Below, one piece after another: positions 38,101 to 50,100 of a stretch of 64,000 nucleotides of DNA; the stretch's first letter is position 1, and each line of letters begins with the position of its first letter. A program made the translations under genes and the position numbers. The notes beneath the pieces were generated by a model, which searched no databases, was not told the DNA's origin, and saw only the letters and a program-made list of their open reading frames with translations. This stretch comes from Apostichopus japonicus (Eukaryota > Echinodermata > Holothuroidea > Aspidochirotida > Stichopodidae): contig NC_092570.1 of assembly GCF_037975245.1 (NCBI RefSeq), positions 5,926,001 to 5,990,000 on the forward strand, written 5' to 3'.

Positions 38101-41100
38101 ACTAGGCCCTAATAACCTTGTTCACGCATTTACCACTTTGCTGAAGCATACAACTGATTATAATGTTGCATAAGCAATTGCTTGACTTTTGCGAATGAGT
38201 TTTTACAACTAACCAAACGTGGTAAAAGAATATCATGATTTGTGCACCAATCAGTCCTAGAGGCCTGGTTATAGTTTAACTGTGGAAGAGCCGTTCGCCA
38301 TTTAACAACCAAAGACATATTGTGTATCCTAAACTGTAAGTTACGGACATTACCTTATAGATGTCACTAGTCGGTATGAGCTGCCTTGATTTGGGCGAGT
38401 TGAGAAGCCCTAGAAAGCAAAACTTTCCTTCAATTTCGGTACGCAGGAGTTCCATTTCAGCCAGTCTGAAAGACTGACTTTGTCTCCGTAAGATCCTTCT
38501 CTGTTTTATTCTTGTAAACCAAACTGGATAGCTCTCATCTCTTAGAATATCGGCAATTTGTCTCACGTTTTCTGCTACCTTTTCCATTTTTAGTTGTCGC
38601 ACGAGTTTACTGCTAAATATACGGAAGCCGAAATGCGACAATTTGCTAATAATACGGATACTGCCAGAGTCCATTACTAATTAACTTTTTGCTACTCTAA
38701 CGTACCTACTATACGGCGGACATTGTGTTCATGGGGACACAATTTACAACAAAATATATGACCGTCAAATAATGTCCCCCTCCGTGTAACCATAGCATAT
38801 ACTGTCTGGGGATACAGTCTGTACCAACTGGCCTTGTACAATTGGTCCGGGAGACCAAACGTACTGGTAAATCCAGTATAAACTGTCCTATGGGACTGGG
38901 ACAGTATTTACTGAATACGAGATATTTGCGACAGTTTTTACTGCTACACCGGCGCAACTTAAACCGATTGGTTAGAAACTGAGCCGTAAAACCTTAGCAA
39001 ATCATATCTCTCTCTACCGATCAGGGTATAGTGGACAGACCACTGACTTAGCATGCGGGTGACAGAGAAAAAATACCATCAGAAATTTTGGGATCGCAAA
39101 AAGCGACTGTGAAAAGAACGATCAAAACCTATTTTAGTACATGGATGTGTAACTGATTGCATCGATTTGCATCCAGAGGCATTTCGAAAAATGAAATATA
39201 CAGGCCCACATGCTGGGGGGGGGGGTCAAATGGTTCGGACGACCATCATTTTCTGCTTGGCACCATGAAATATTGAAAACTAAGGGGCCACCTCTCCCCC
39301 TTAGACTCATCCCACAGGATAAAGATCAGTATCGTGAATTCTACCTTCATGGCGAAATCATGCGTGCGTGTCTGATTTAGAAAGGAGGGTGGAAATGAGA
39401 AATTGGTGACCGTCGAGGGGAGGGGTATAAGGGAAGGCGCATTTTGCACAGACTTCGAAGACCGTGTGTTTTATGTAGACGTATATCTCAGTTGAGAATC
39501 ACGTCACATGTCATTGATATAAAAAGAATTACACATGACAAAGTTCTCATCTCCCAGTCTCTTTTCTTACCAATCACAGTGAATAATTGTCGAACATTGG
39601 CACTCCGGGCTTCTGTGAATATTTAGTTTAATTAAGAGTTAAAAATTGAAATAGGAAAGTAAGAATCTATATGATGTTATGCATGTGTTACAAGTTGCAA
39701 GTCTTATTTAATCATTTTTACTTTAACGGTTTTCATTTTTGACAACTGTTGTCTCTAACTTTGTTTGTTTAGCCTAGCTTCTGTTTGTTTTTCAACATGA
39801 CATCATATGACCGTAAGATCGGACACGAAATACGGCTGAAATACGTTTCGTTTCGTGCGCAATCGAGTTTGTGCCGCAGTCGGAATTTATTGGCTTTAGA
39901 GCAGCATTTTGCGTCCTTTTCTATGATTTTTCTCAACCTCACTGACTCCACTATGCCATAACGACATACATAACTAGCTTATCTATTTATATTTTCCTTC
40001 AAATGGTGGCATAAAAGTCCAAAAAATTGCAACTTTCAACTTTGTTGTTCTCCAAGATATTTTCCGTTGGGAACCCAATAAACCTCGCCCATATATGAAT
40101 ATTTAAACACTAAAACGTCATTGACAGATACGTAATATAACACCACGCTTGATTTGTGTACAGTCTATATGGCAGTTGTACCAGGGAGTTGCATAACAAC
40201 TCCCTGGTTGTACCAGGGAGTTGTTATGGCATTACAACTCCCTGGTTGTACCAACGCAAAGTCTTTAATCTATTTTTAGCAACGGCTCATAACTAAACCT
40301 GCATCTCTGATTGGTTGAATTCAAACTAGTGGGTTTGGGAACTGAATGCGATTAATTTTGTATGTGGAATACTCGCCAATTAACGTTTTCGGCAGGGAAA
40401 AACTTGGCTAATACCTTAATTTGCTGTTTTGTGATTTGATGTATGTAAAAAACTCGATGGACATGTCAAAAAAGTAGAAAACGGCGACCAAACGCAAAAT
40501 GCTCATGAATAAACATACTATTCACTGATTGGTGGAATTCAAATTGGAGATATTGATTTGGAGATATGAAAACTTTGTCGAGGACACTTTTACTCGTTAT
40601 CGACATAAATCGTTAATTACTCGCTAATTAACGCTCTTGGCAGGGTGAAACTTGGATGGTATCTTAGCTTGCTGTTTTATTATTGATACATCTAAAAAAA
40701 TCGATGCACATGTTTAAAAGGTGGAAAAAAGCGACCCAACTCAAAATGCTGCTTTAAAGACTAGCCACAGTCGATTTTTTTACCCTACAACCCCAATCCT
40801 AGTCCTACCAGTCCTATATACGTCCCTGCATACATGCTGATACAGTATCAGTATTCTGTAGCAACTATGATAAAAAATATAACATTGGTAATAACATAAC
40901 ATATTACCTAGGAAGATTTATTGCACATGATTCAATTTTTTCTACTGGTGCGTCCAGGGAACTGCTACTCAGAGTACCAGTTCCATGGAGCGTCGTCGCG
41001 CCTGTAATTTGTGTGTATACCGAATTTGCATATACCAGATTTGCGTGTATACTAATTTTGTGTTTATATACCGGGGCCCCTTGTCGACTTTTCGCGAGTG

Positions 41101-44100
41101 TGATTTAATCTTCCTCGTAGTTTCGCACAGTGCTCAGAGTACAAAAGAGGCAGGTTTGTAACTATTACAATCCGATTCCGTTCTCGGGGCTGCCATTTAA
41201 TGTCCGGCCCCATCCGACAGACGTGAGTCAACTGAGTCAATTCTCAGCCTTTATCCACTTTCCGGAATGCTGAGAGAGTGGGTAGCAACCTGTTCGTCGC
41301 CACTGCAGGAGAGCATTGTCGAATTATCATCATTCGTTTTGCAAAAGGAATGACCAGAGAATAGTTTTTTTTTTTCAAATGGTAGTGACGTCGTGGTCTC
41401 ACAAAAACTAACAACATAACATTGCATTACAAATCATCAAGTAAACTTACTCAGAAGAAAAATTGAAAATGGTAAGTCGAAATAAGCCGGAATTGTTCGG
41501 AGATTAATAATACAGAATAGTGTCACTATAACTAATAGTAAATTAATAGTTACTACCATCAGTGCCCAATGCCCAATCCCGCCCCCTCGAATCTTTTTAA
41601 AAAGTTGGGAGGAGGTTAAAAGAGCCAAGGTACACGGCGGCCCTAGTGGTGCCAGTTTAACCGGCACACTGACCCAATTGTAATTGTTGCCCGAGGGACC
41701 AGGGTATATGTTGAAGCCCGTGGGAAACTAAACTCGTAAAAAGACTTGCGTAACTGTCGCTGCATTCGTCCCCTAAAGCGGCATATGTCTAGGGCGATAT
41801 TCGCCCGGGGATATTTATCCGGGGGGGGGGGAGGGGAATTGTCTATGGGTATTCGTCCGAGGAGCTAGTTGTCCACTCGGGAAGTTGTTCGGGGTTTTTT
41901 TTGTCCTCGGGGATATATGTCCGGGAAGTCTGTCCGGGTGGTAGTTACCATAGGGGAAGTTGTCCGGGTGGTATTTGTCCGGGGAGTAGTTGTCCGGTGG
42001 GAAATCGTCCGGGGGGTTATTGACTGGAGTAATCGTCCGGGGGTATTTGTCTGGGGGGTATTTGCCCGGTCATGGTATTTTGTAACAACAAGAAGAGAAT
42101 TTCACTTGCAAGCTACGGAATGTTAACTTTTTTGAGAGGGCGGCACGAGGTTGGGCGAGTCTTCAATGCTAAGGTTTCCTTTTTTTTTGTTTCTCGGACT
42201 CTAACATATCAAGAACAATAGTAATAGGGTTAAACTTTTCCAAAATGTTTTTTACTATAGTTTTACCGCGATTGTCATATTATTCCCCTAGCTTTTTTTT
42301 TTAACAAGGCGCCTCAAATTAAACAATTAGAATAGGTCATGAACAAAATGCTGGTTATATTAAATGAAATGACAGAAATTTAACATATTGCATAATATAT
42401 ATAGTGCAAAGATACTTACATAGGAAACTTCCTGATGTGTATTGTGAATGGAGTTGGTATTCGTCCTCTTCCCCCGAAACCCTGAAAACTTCATAAAGAC
42501 CGAAATAACTTGCATTAAATGTATTTGTCAATTCGATTCGCATGCTGGTTTCCCTCTGGTTAGTGATGTGATGAATAGCCCCATTACCCAACCAATAATC
42601 ACTGTTGGCATTGCCAAAGCCATCCTTGTAATCGTTCCAACCGCGGCGAAAGTTCACATTGAAGTGTTTCCTATTTTGGAAAACCTGTCAAAGGGAAAAT
42701 ATGAGAAATACGTTTAATATAGATATATACGCATAGTGTTATCGCACTGTAATTCAATATTCCGTTGGTTTTGGAACAAAGAAGATCCTAATTCGAGTCC
42801 CTGCACCTTCGTCCCCACCCCCCAAACGCGGCAGGTTGCATTGACAACATGACGTAACGAGGTTAGACGGTAAAACATTGAATGGTTTGGGGAGCTCGAC
42901 AACAAAAGCAATAACACGGTTGCAGCATGCGGTAATTGTAGCAGACATTGTCCCTGACGAGTTAGAAATTAACAGAGGACGAAACGTTAATTTTCTGATT
43001 TTTGTTCTTTGATAAAACCTTCTTTTTTTGTCAAAAGATTCAGTCTAAAACGTGAACCTCTGACCATCTTTAAAAGGGGACAACACATTTCCCAACCCTG
43101 AAGCTCATATGACAAAGATCTTTGTCATATTTCATTTTTTCAGGGCAAAATGTTTGTAAGTGTTGACATTGTAACCAATGTCATCATCAGTTGGATTTCT
43201 GGTTTTAGATTTAGCATTTGCAAAACCCATCTCCATTACATAAAAAAAGTCGAAATTAATTAAAGAAAAAAATGAAGAAAAATTAAACACATGTGGCTAT
43301 AGGTAAAGTCATGTTTAGATCTGATCAAGTCTCTGATCATAAGAGTCAATGTAGTAGATGAGTGTACATACTGTCCAACCACCTCCATCAGTGGTCATGT
43401 CGCAGTAGACCTCCAAGCAACCATAGCCCGGAGGGGCGATGATGTAAACACCGTCCGCCCTCTCTCCGCTAAGAAACAGTTCATAACAGTCAGATTGACG
43501 GACCTGCTCGCAAGTTTCACCATCTCCCTCGAAACCTTTGTTGCAGTGACATCCTTGTACTTCATCCTTCACGCCACAAAATGCATCTGGTGAGCAGACG
43601 TATTCCCAGTCAGTCTGAACGGTTCCATTAATGCATTTGTAGATCGCTGTGCAGTCATCATTAACCAAGACTGTACCTTCCTTATGAGGCAAGGAAGAGA
43701 ATGAAAAGTTACCAGTTAAAATTGTAAAGACTGTAAAACTATGATACTGTAGTCCTCAATGTAACATTCACACTCTATCTCTTGACTACACTCTCCATCC
43801 ATCAATATACTGCCAAAGTACTCTACACACTGACTCACTATTAAAAACCATTTAAGACATTTTCACCCAAACCATCTGCCCCATCGAAGCCCCCCTACCC
43901 ACACCCCCTCCATTTTAACTCCCAAATGTCCACACTTTGATCAACTTTAGCAACATGCCCATAATCATCATTAAAAATGAAACTATATTATCATTAACGT
44001 ACATCTGTGATACCGTATTCCTGAGTGTAGCAGCATGATTAACTTTATACCTCTATGATACCGTATTCCTCAGTGTAGCAGTATGATTAACTTACATCTA

Positions 44101-47100
44101 TGATACCTTGTTTCTCAGTGTAGCAGTATGATTAACTTACGTCTATGATAACGTATTCCTCAGTGTAGCAGTATGATTAACTTACATCTATGGTACCGTA
44201 TTCCTCAGTGTAGCAGTATGATTAACTTACATCTATAATACCGTATTCCTCGGTGTAGCAGTATGATTAACTTACGTCTATGATACCGTATTCCTCAGTG
44301 TAGCAGTCGCACTCCGTCTCTTTGACACACCCTCCATCCTTCAAGATGGAGCCAAAGTTACATGAACAGGTCTCAATGCAGCCGTGAAGACAGTTTTCGC
44401 TGCCGTCTAGATCCACACAGCTTGGTAAGCAGGCAGATGCACAGGTTGAATAAGTAGTAGAGGCTGCACACGTCATTTCTAAAAGCAAAGAAAAGCATCC
44501 CTTATTCATAAAAATTCTGAATTTTGGTTCCACTACATAGAAAGTAAATCCCAAATGGATTGACAGAGGGAAACAAAATAAGGTGTAGGGTCTTCCTTTT
44601 TCATCATTTTCTCTGTGGCTTATAAAGAGCCTAAAAACTCTGATTATTAAGTTGTTATGCTGGTACTCTATCATCAGTCAAATTCAATCCAGTTAGCAAA
44701 TTTGGCAGCTGATCAATACTTAGCACGTGAAACAAAAAGCTCTAAAACATGCAACCGCTCCATCTCCCTCCCCTTCCTCACATTTCCTCGAATGAATTTG
44801 TAATTTTATACACACAGCATCACCTCAAACCATTACTCACCACAGTCAGGTATTCCAGTTCTCCAATTAACTGCTGGTCCCCCTGCAGCACGACAATTTA
44901 TAGCATACACAGCAAAGCAATCTACGACGGATGCATCGTCTACACAGAAATCTTTGATGCAGGTCATGTAGTATGAAGCAGGATTGACAAAGTCGTGACA
45001 ATCGGCAAAGATACCTGGAGAAAGGCAAAAAGTATTATAATTTAAAATTTCAAATGATTGAACGTTGAGATTACCACACGACTACAACACTCACCGTCGT
45101 CAGCTATTTCTGTGCTACTTTTGGTCCTTTACTTGACTTACATTATGATCATGTCACTATTTGGGCTACCTTTACCAAAAAACAAGACAAAAACTTAGAA
45201 GTACTTAGCAATTAGATGAGATCATTTCCTTTATGCAACAACAAGGATAAATAATTTATTTGAGTGTTTTCAATGAATATTTCATAAACACACCAAAATG
45301 GTACACGTGAAGGGATATTGGCAATAATTAGGAAGTAACACCTACATGAAGGTAATGAAAGATGTCTATGCATGGCTTGTACTTTATGACCAAGTAAGTG
45401 TATTACTCAACGTTTAGAGCAATAACTATGCATGGCTTGTACCTTATGACCATGCAAGTACTGTATTACTTAACATCAAGAGTCTATTACTCACCGTCAC
45501 GCTTGATGAGGTAGCCGGTATTACATATCTCTGGCTTGTACCTCATTCCTAAGTAGTCTATTCTACTCAACATCAGGATTGATGAGTTGGTAACACCTAT
45601 CTCTGGCTTGTACTTCGAGCATTACCAAGTAATAACCTTCTACTCACCTTTAGTGTTATCGAGGTAGTAACACCCATCCCTGGTTTATACCTTACTACCA
45701 AGTTGCATATAACTCACCGTCACGCTTGATGAGGTAGCCGGTATTACATATCTCTGGCTTGTACCTCATTCCTAAGTAGTCTATTCTACTCAACATCAGG
45801 ATTGATGAGTTGGTAACACCTATCTCTGGCTTGTACTTCGAGCATTACCAAGTAATAACCTTCTACTCACCTTTAGTGTTATCGAGTTAGTAACACCCAT
45901 CCCTGGTTTATACCTTACTACCAAGTTGCATATAACTCAACATCACGCTTGACGAGGTAGCCGATATTACATATCTCTGGCTTGTACCTCATTACCAAGT
46001 AGTAATATTCTACCCACTGTCACGGTAAATCCTAGGGGATGTAAATCGTGGATACATTGATAGCCTTGAATTGTTACTAAGCAGCTTAAGCGGGTGTGGC
46101 CTTGTTAATCAAATTTTCCTTTCACATTCTGGAAGGAGGATTAGGGATAATTTGGAAGTCACTCCAAATTAGTTTCCAAGCAGAGGTGGCACATCTTAAA
46201 GAAGCTCCTCCCTGTTATAAGTGAATTCACCAGAAAATCGCCACGACATAGATATTAGTAGCTGGGCCGTTTGTATGAAGGCAGTTATTTATTAGTGTGT
46301 GTGCGGCGGTTCATAATTTGTGAAAGCTACTTTTTTGTTATTGGACACTGTCTGGGTGTTTACGCCTATCGTCGTCGCATCATGTTGGGAGATAGGTGTC
46401 AGGAGAGAGAGAGAAAACTCTGGGTGCTGTCGTGAAGCTAATTCAGAGTCATTTTCATTCCATCATTTTGGCTGAGGGCAGGAGACCTATTTCACCACCT
46501 AGGGGCATGCATGTTCCCGTTTCTACCTTCGACTTATCTTCAACACCAACCTCTTGTTCCCGAGATTGGAGAGTTGGAACTTAACAATAAACACTATGTA
46601 TAATATACCCCCATAGGGGTTTGTGTATTAAAATTATTAAAAGAGGATGCTTCATTGACTTCTATATAAGCTAACAGTGGTGAAAGAAATTATAGAAAAG
46701 AAAACAAACGGGAAATTGTGGATTCCCTCTTCAGTGATATAGTCTGTATCAATTAAGTTAAATGTTTTCATATAAAGTAAGCGGGGACATTATTTTGTAC
46801 CCTAAGACAGATATCGCTAATTAAAAAGTTTCAGTTGAAATAATTTAAGTAACGTCTCTCACCTCACCTCACCTATCCCGGAGTCTGGTAGACCGTAGGG
46901 GCGCCACAGATGCCCTCCCAACTATTTCTTTCCATTTGTTCCTGTTCTCGGCCTCTCGAAGGGCATCAGGCAGTTTGAGGCCCGTCCACTCTGGGATGTT
47001 GTCCTCCCATCTTTTCCTCTGTCTGCCTCTCCTTCTTCCTCCTGGTACCGTGCCCTGCAGTATCGTCTTAGCCAGTCCTGTAGATCTTGTGACATGGCCA

Positions 47101-50100
47101 TACCATCTCAATTTGCGTTTCTTCACAATGGTGAGGAGGTCATCGTAGGGCCCGATAGCCTGGGCAATTCTATTCCTCACTTCTTGATTTGAGATGTGGT
47201 CCCTGTAGGATATGTTGAGGAGTCTGCGGAAACATCTCATTTCTACAGCTTGTATCCTCCTTTCGATGTCTGCTGTCAGGGTCCATGACTCACAGGCGTA
47301 GAGGAATATGGAGGTGACAAGGGAGCGCATCAGTCGGATCTTCGACCGGAGGGTGATGTTCCTGTCCTTCCAAATTAGCTTCAGTTTCGTTACTGCTGAT
47401 GTTGTCTGTGCAATCCTGGAGAGTATTTCCGGCCCTGAACCTTCATCTGTTACTATTGCTCCCAGGTACTTGAAGCTCTGAACCGTTTCCAGCTTTTCGC
47501 CATTGGCCCTGATGTCTACGTTGATACCATCGCTGCTGTTGGTCATCAGCTTGGTTTTTTGTGCATTGATCTCCATCCCGTAGGCTGCCGAGGTCTTGTC
47601 GAGGCGTTCCACAAGACTGGAGAGCTCTTCTTCTTTCCTGCAAGGGCATCAATGTCATCGGCAAAACGTAAGTTGTTACATGTTCTGCCACCGATGCTCA
47701 CTGTCCCTTCATGCATATCTAGGGCATCCGACATGATTTTCTCGAGGAAAACGTTGAAGAGAATAGGCGAGAGCAAGCAACCTTGCCGGACTCCGACTGT
47801 TGTCCTGAACCACTCCCCTACTGCACCATTGAAGATGACTGCGCTGGTGGCTTTGTCATAAAGCTGTTGGATCACTCTGGTGAGGTTGACATTGAAGTTG
47901 TAGTGTCTCATAGTTGCCCATAGAGCCGCATGCCAGACTCTATCGAAAGCTTTTTTGAAATCTATAAAGACATGGTAGAGGTCTTGCTGGTGTTGTAGGT
48001 AGCGTTCGCACAGTATTCTGAGATTGAAGATCTGCTCTGTCGTGCTGCGATTTAGAGCCTATTCTCTTCAACGTTTTCCTCGAGAAAATCATGTCGGATG
48101 CCCTAGATATGCATCAATCTGCAAAAAGATCTGGCAGACAGGAAACTGGCCCACACCATGGACACAGTCTTTGGTCATCACCCTTCCAAAGAAAGGCAAT
48201 TTGCAACAGTGCCAGAACTATCGCACAATCAACCTCATCTGTCACCCGAGTAAAGTAATGCTAAAGATCTTGCTGAACCGACTGAAACCACAAGCAGAAG
48301 CAATCATTGCTGTGTCCATGGTGTGGGCCAGTTTCCTGTCTGCCATATCTTTTTGCAGATTGATAAGTAACGTAGCTTATAATTAATTGATTCCATTATA
48401 ACTTTATTTTGTTGTCAATAAATATTGATAGATCAAGCTAGTCTGAATTCGTTTTTATATTCTATTCCAGTGTTCTCGATTGGTTTAAGCTATAATTCAG
48501 TAATCTTTATTTTGGAAGCGGTCACAATTAATAAGGGCCTGCCCGGGAAAACAAGACGAAAAGAAATTGGGTATTTAGAGGAGAACATGTTACAATAGAA
48601 TATGGAAACTTAATTCGTAAATTTTGTACTTTTGAAACGCAATTTATTCACGGTATGTATTTCTGTTAGTTTACAGGTTGGCAGACAACACCCGAGCACT
48701 TTCTGTTGACACCTCTATCAGCGCACGTACGGACGCCTTGGTGCAGATAGTCTGATAAAGACTGTCGGGAGTGGGTATTTTCCATTGAATGTTCAATTTA
48801 TTTACTGCCGCACAAGTGATTGAGTATTTGATATATTTCTGATAATGGCGATTGAAAAGATACCGGAGATAGGGAAACAGCCCAGTTTAACGGGGACAGA
48901 ATTACAAATGTTTATTTCTGATGAGAGAGGTTTCATAGAGAGGGAACAAAGAAGACTAAAAGCAGAGCGCGACGAGGAACGTCAAACTATGGCTAAAGAA
49001 AGAGAGTATTTGCTTACGTGAGGAGAGCTAGCACTAAAAGAAAATTGGATTACAAAGTAAATATGAAGGAAGACAGAGAGATAAGAACATAATTACAATG
49101 TAGAGGAAGCAAAAATTTACAGAGGAAGGTGAGGAGCCCGCAATAGAACGCGAAGGGCATACTTTAGAAAAGCAAAACAAATTTCTGAGGAGGCAAATGA
49201 CTACCAGATCTTAAAATCTATACACTCCTTAAAAGTACGAGTTGACCAGAGAAGAGTTTATGAAAAATTAAAGGCCTCAAAACCAGAGATAGGGGAAACT
49301 GCCTCCCAAATTGTCATACGGCTAAAGCATTACTTACATAGGTGGGTTACTTTATCGGGGTCTGAAGAAACACTAGAAGGGTTAATAGACTTGCTCTTTA
49401 AGGACCAGTTTCGTTATAGTTGCCCAAAGGAGTGATGTAAATAGTCTAAATACACCAGCGGATCAGTATATAGAGGCCCCACGGTGGATGGTTCAGTTAC
49501 ACTAGGAATGCAAATCGTAGTCACCAGAGTAACAAAACGCCTACACAAAACGGTTCCATTACAAGGAATGAGACTCACAGTACACCACGTTTCGGGCAAC
49601 AAAACAATAGAACTCAATCGAATTTTCAAAACAACAGGACCCAATATAATTGGCAAAGCAACCAAACTTCAAGGCCTAGAATAACTTACTATGTATTTGG
49701 TAAATTAGCACATAGAGCCCGAGATTGCCGGAATCGAGACATACTCGCAGCTATGACGGAAAACATGCAAAGAATTAATAGGCAGGGTCCATTCAGTTCA
49801 CAAATCAATGGTACCGTCTATCAAAATGAAATACTTCAACAAGATCAATCATTTCAAAACCAACAAGGGAACAAGACTGTATCGAAACCAAATTCATTCA
49901 AATGGGACCGATCAATTCAGAGATCGGAATAATATCATGGATGAGCAACACGTTGTCAGAGATACTTTACGTTTCCTGGAAATTGAAGCAAATGACCAAC
50001 ATCTGATCACTGCTCAAAAAAGAGGACATCTTACTTTAGAATTACTGTATTAACTGCCGCTTGTCAACATAGGTACACCCAAAACATGCCTGTAAAACAG

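Larger units (their letters stand above)
33770..38953. mobile_element. Nested element with GCCGGTGT termini
   Basis: Ends are imperfect inverted repeats: GCCGGTGTGACAGTACAG at left and GCCGGTGTAGCAGTAAAAAC (reverse complement) at right. Inside both ends are many GTCCC/CTGTCC/GGTACA words in alternating orientation, a subterminal-repeat layout. A two-exon ORF lies just inside the right end. No target duplication was found. Confidence 0.5.
32619..42076. mobile_element. 9.46-kb inverted-terminal element with minisatellite-like ends
   Basis: Both ends are arrays of a unit of about 13-15 bp, CCGGACAACTACCCC on the left (32619 to about 32835) and its reverse complement GTTGTCCGGGGGGTA-type on the right (about 41790-42076). 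The outermost bases also match as inverted repeats. ATTTTGT stands directly outside both ends (32612-32618 and 42077-42083), and the interrupted host sequence (MITE copy 3) can be rejoined across it. This is direct evidence of insertion. No transposase was recognised inside; the body is AT-rich and holds nested elements. The internally repetitive ends and 7-bp duplication recall Foldback/Galileo-type P elements, but the class is unproven. Confidence 0.7.

Noticed and set aside
45490-45545. GYLIKRDG-like exon end with GTGAGT donor, possible extra VWD exon
   Set aside because: It lies in the minisatellite, lacks an acceptor, and recurs in non-open copies; the exon at 51361-51493 already joins the C8 exon in phase.
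46060-46680. Possible LTR left of the LINE
   Set aside because: No paired copy, no clear TG..CA ends and no target duplication.
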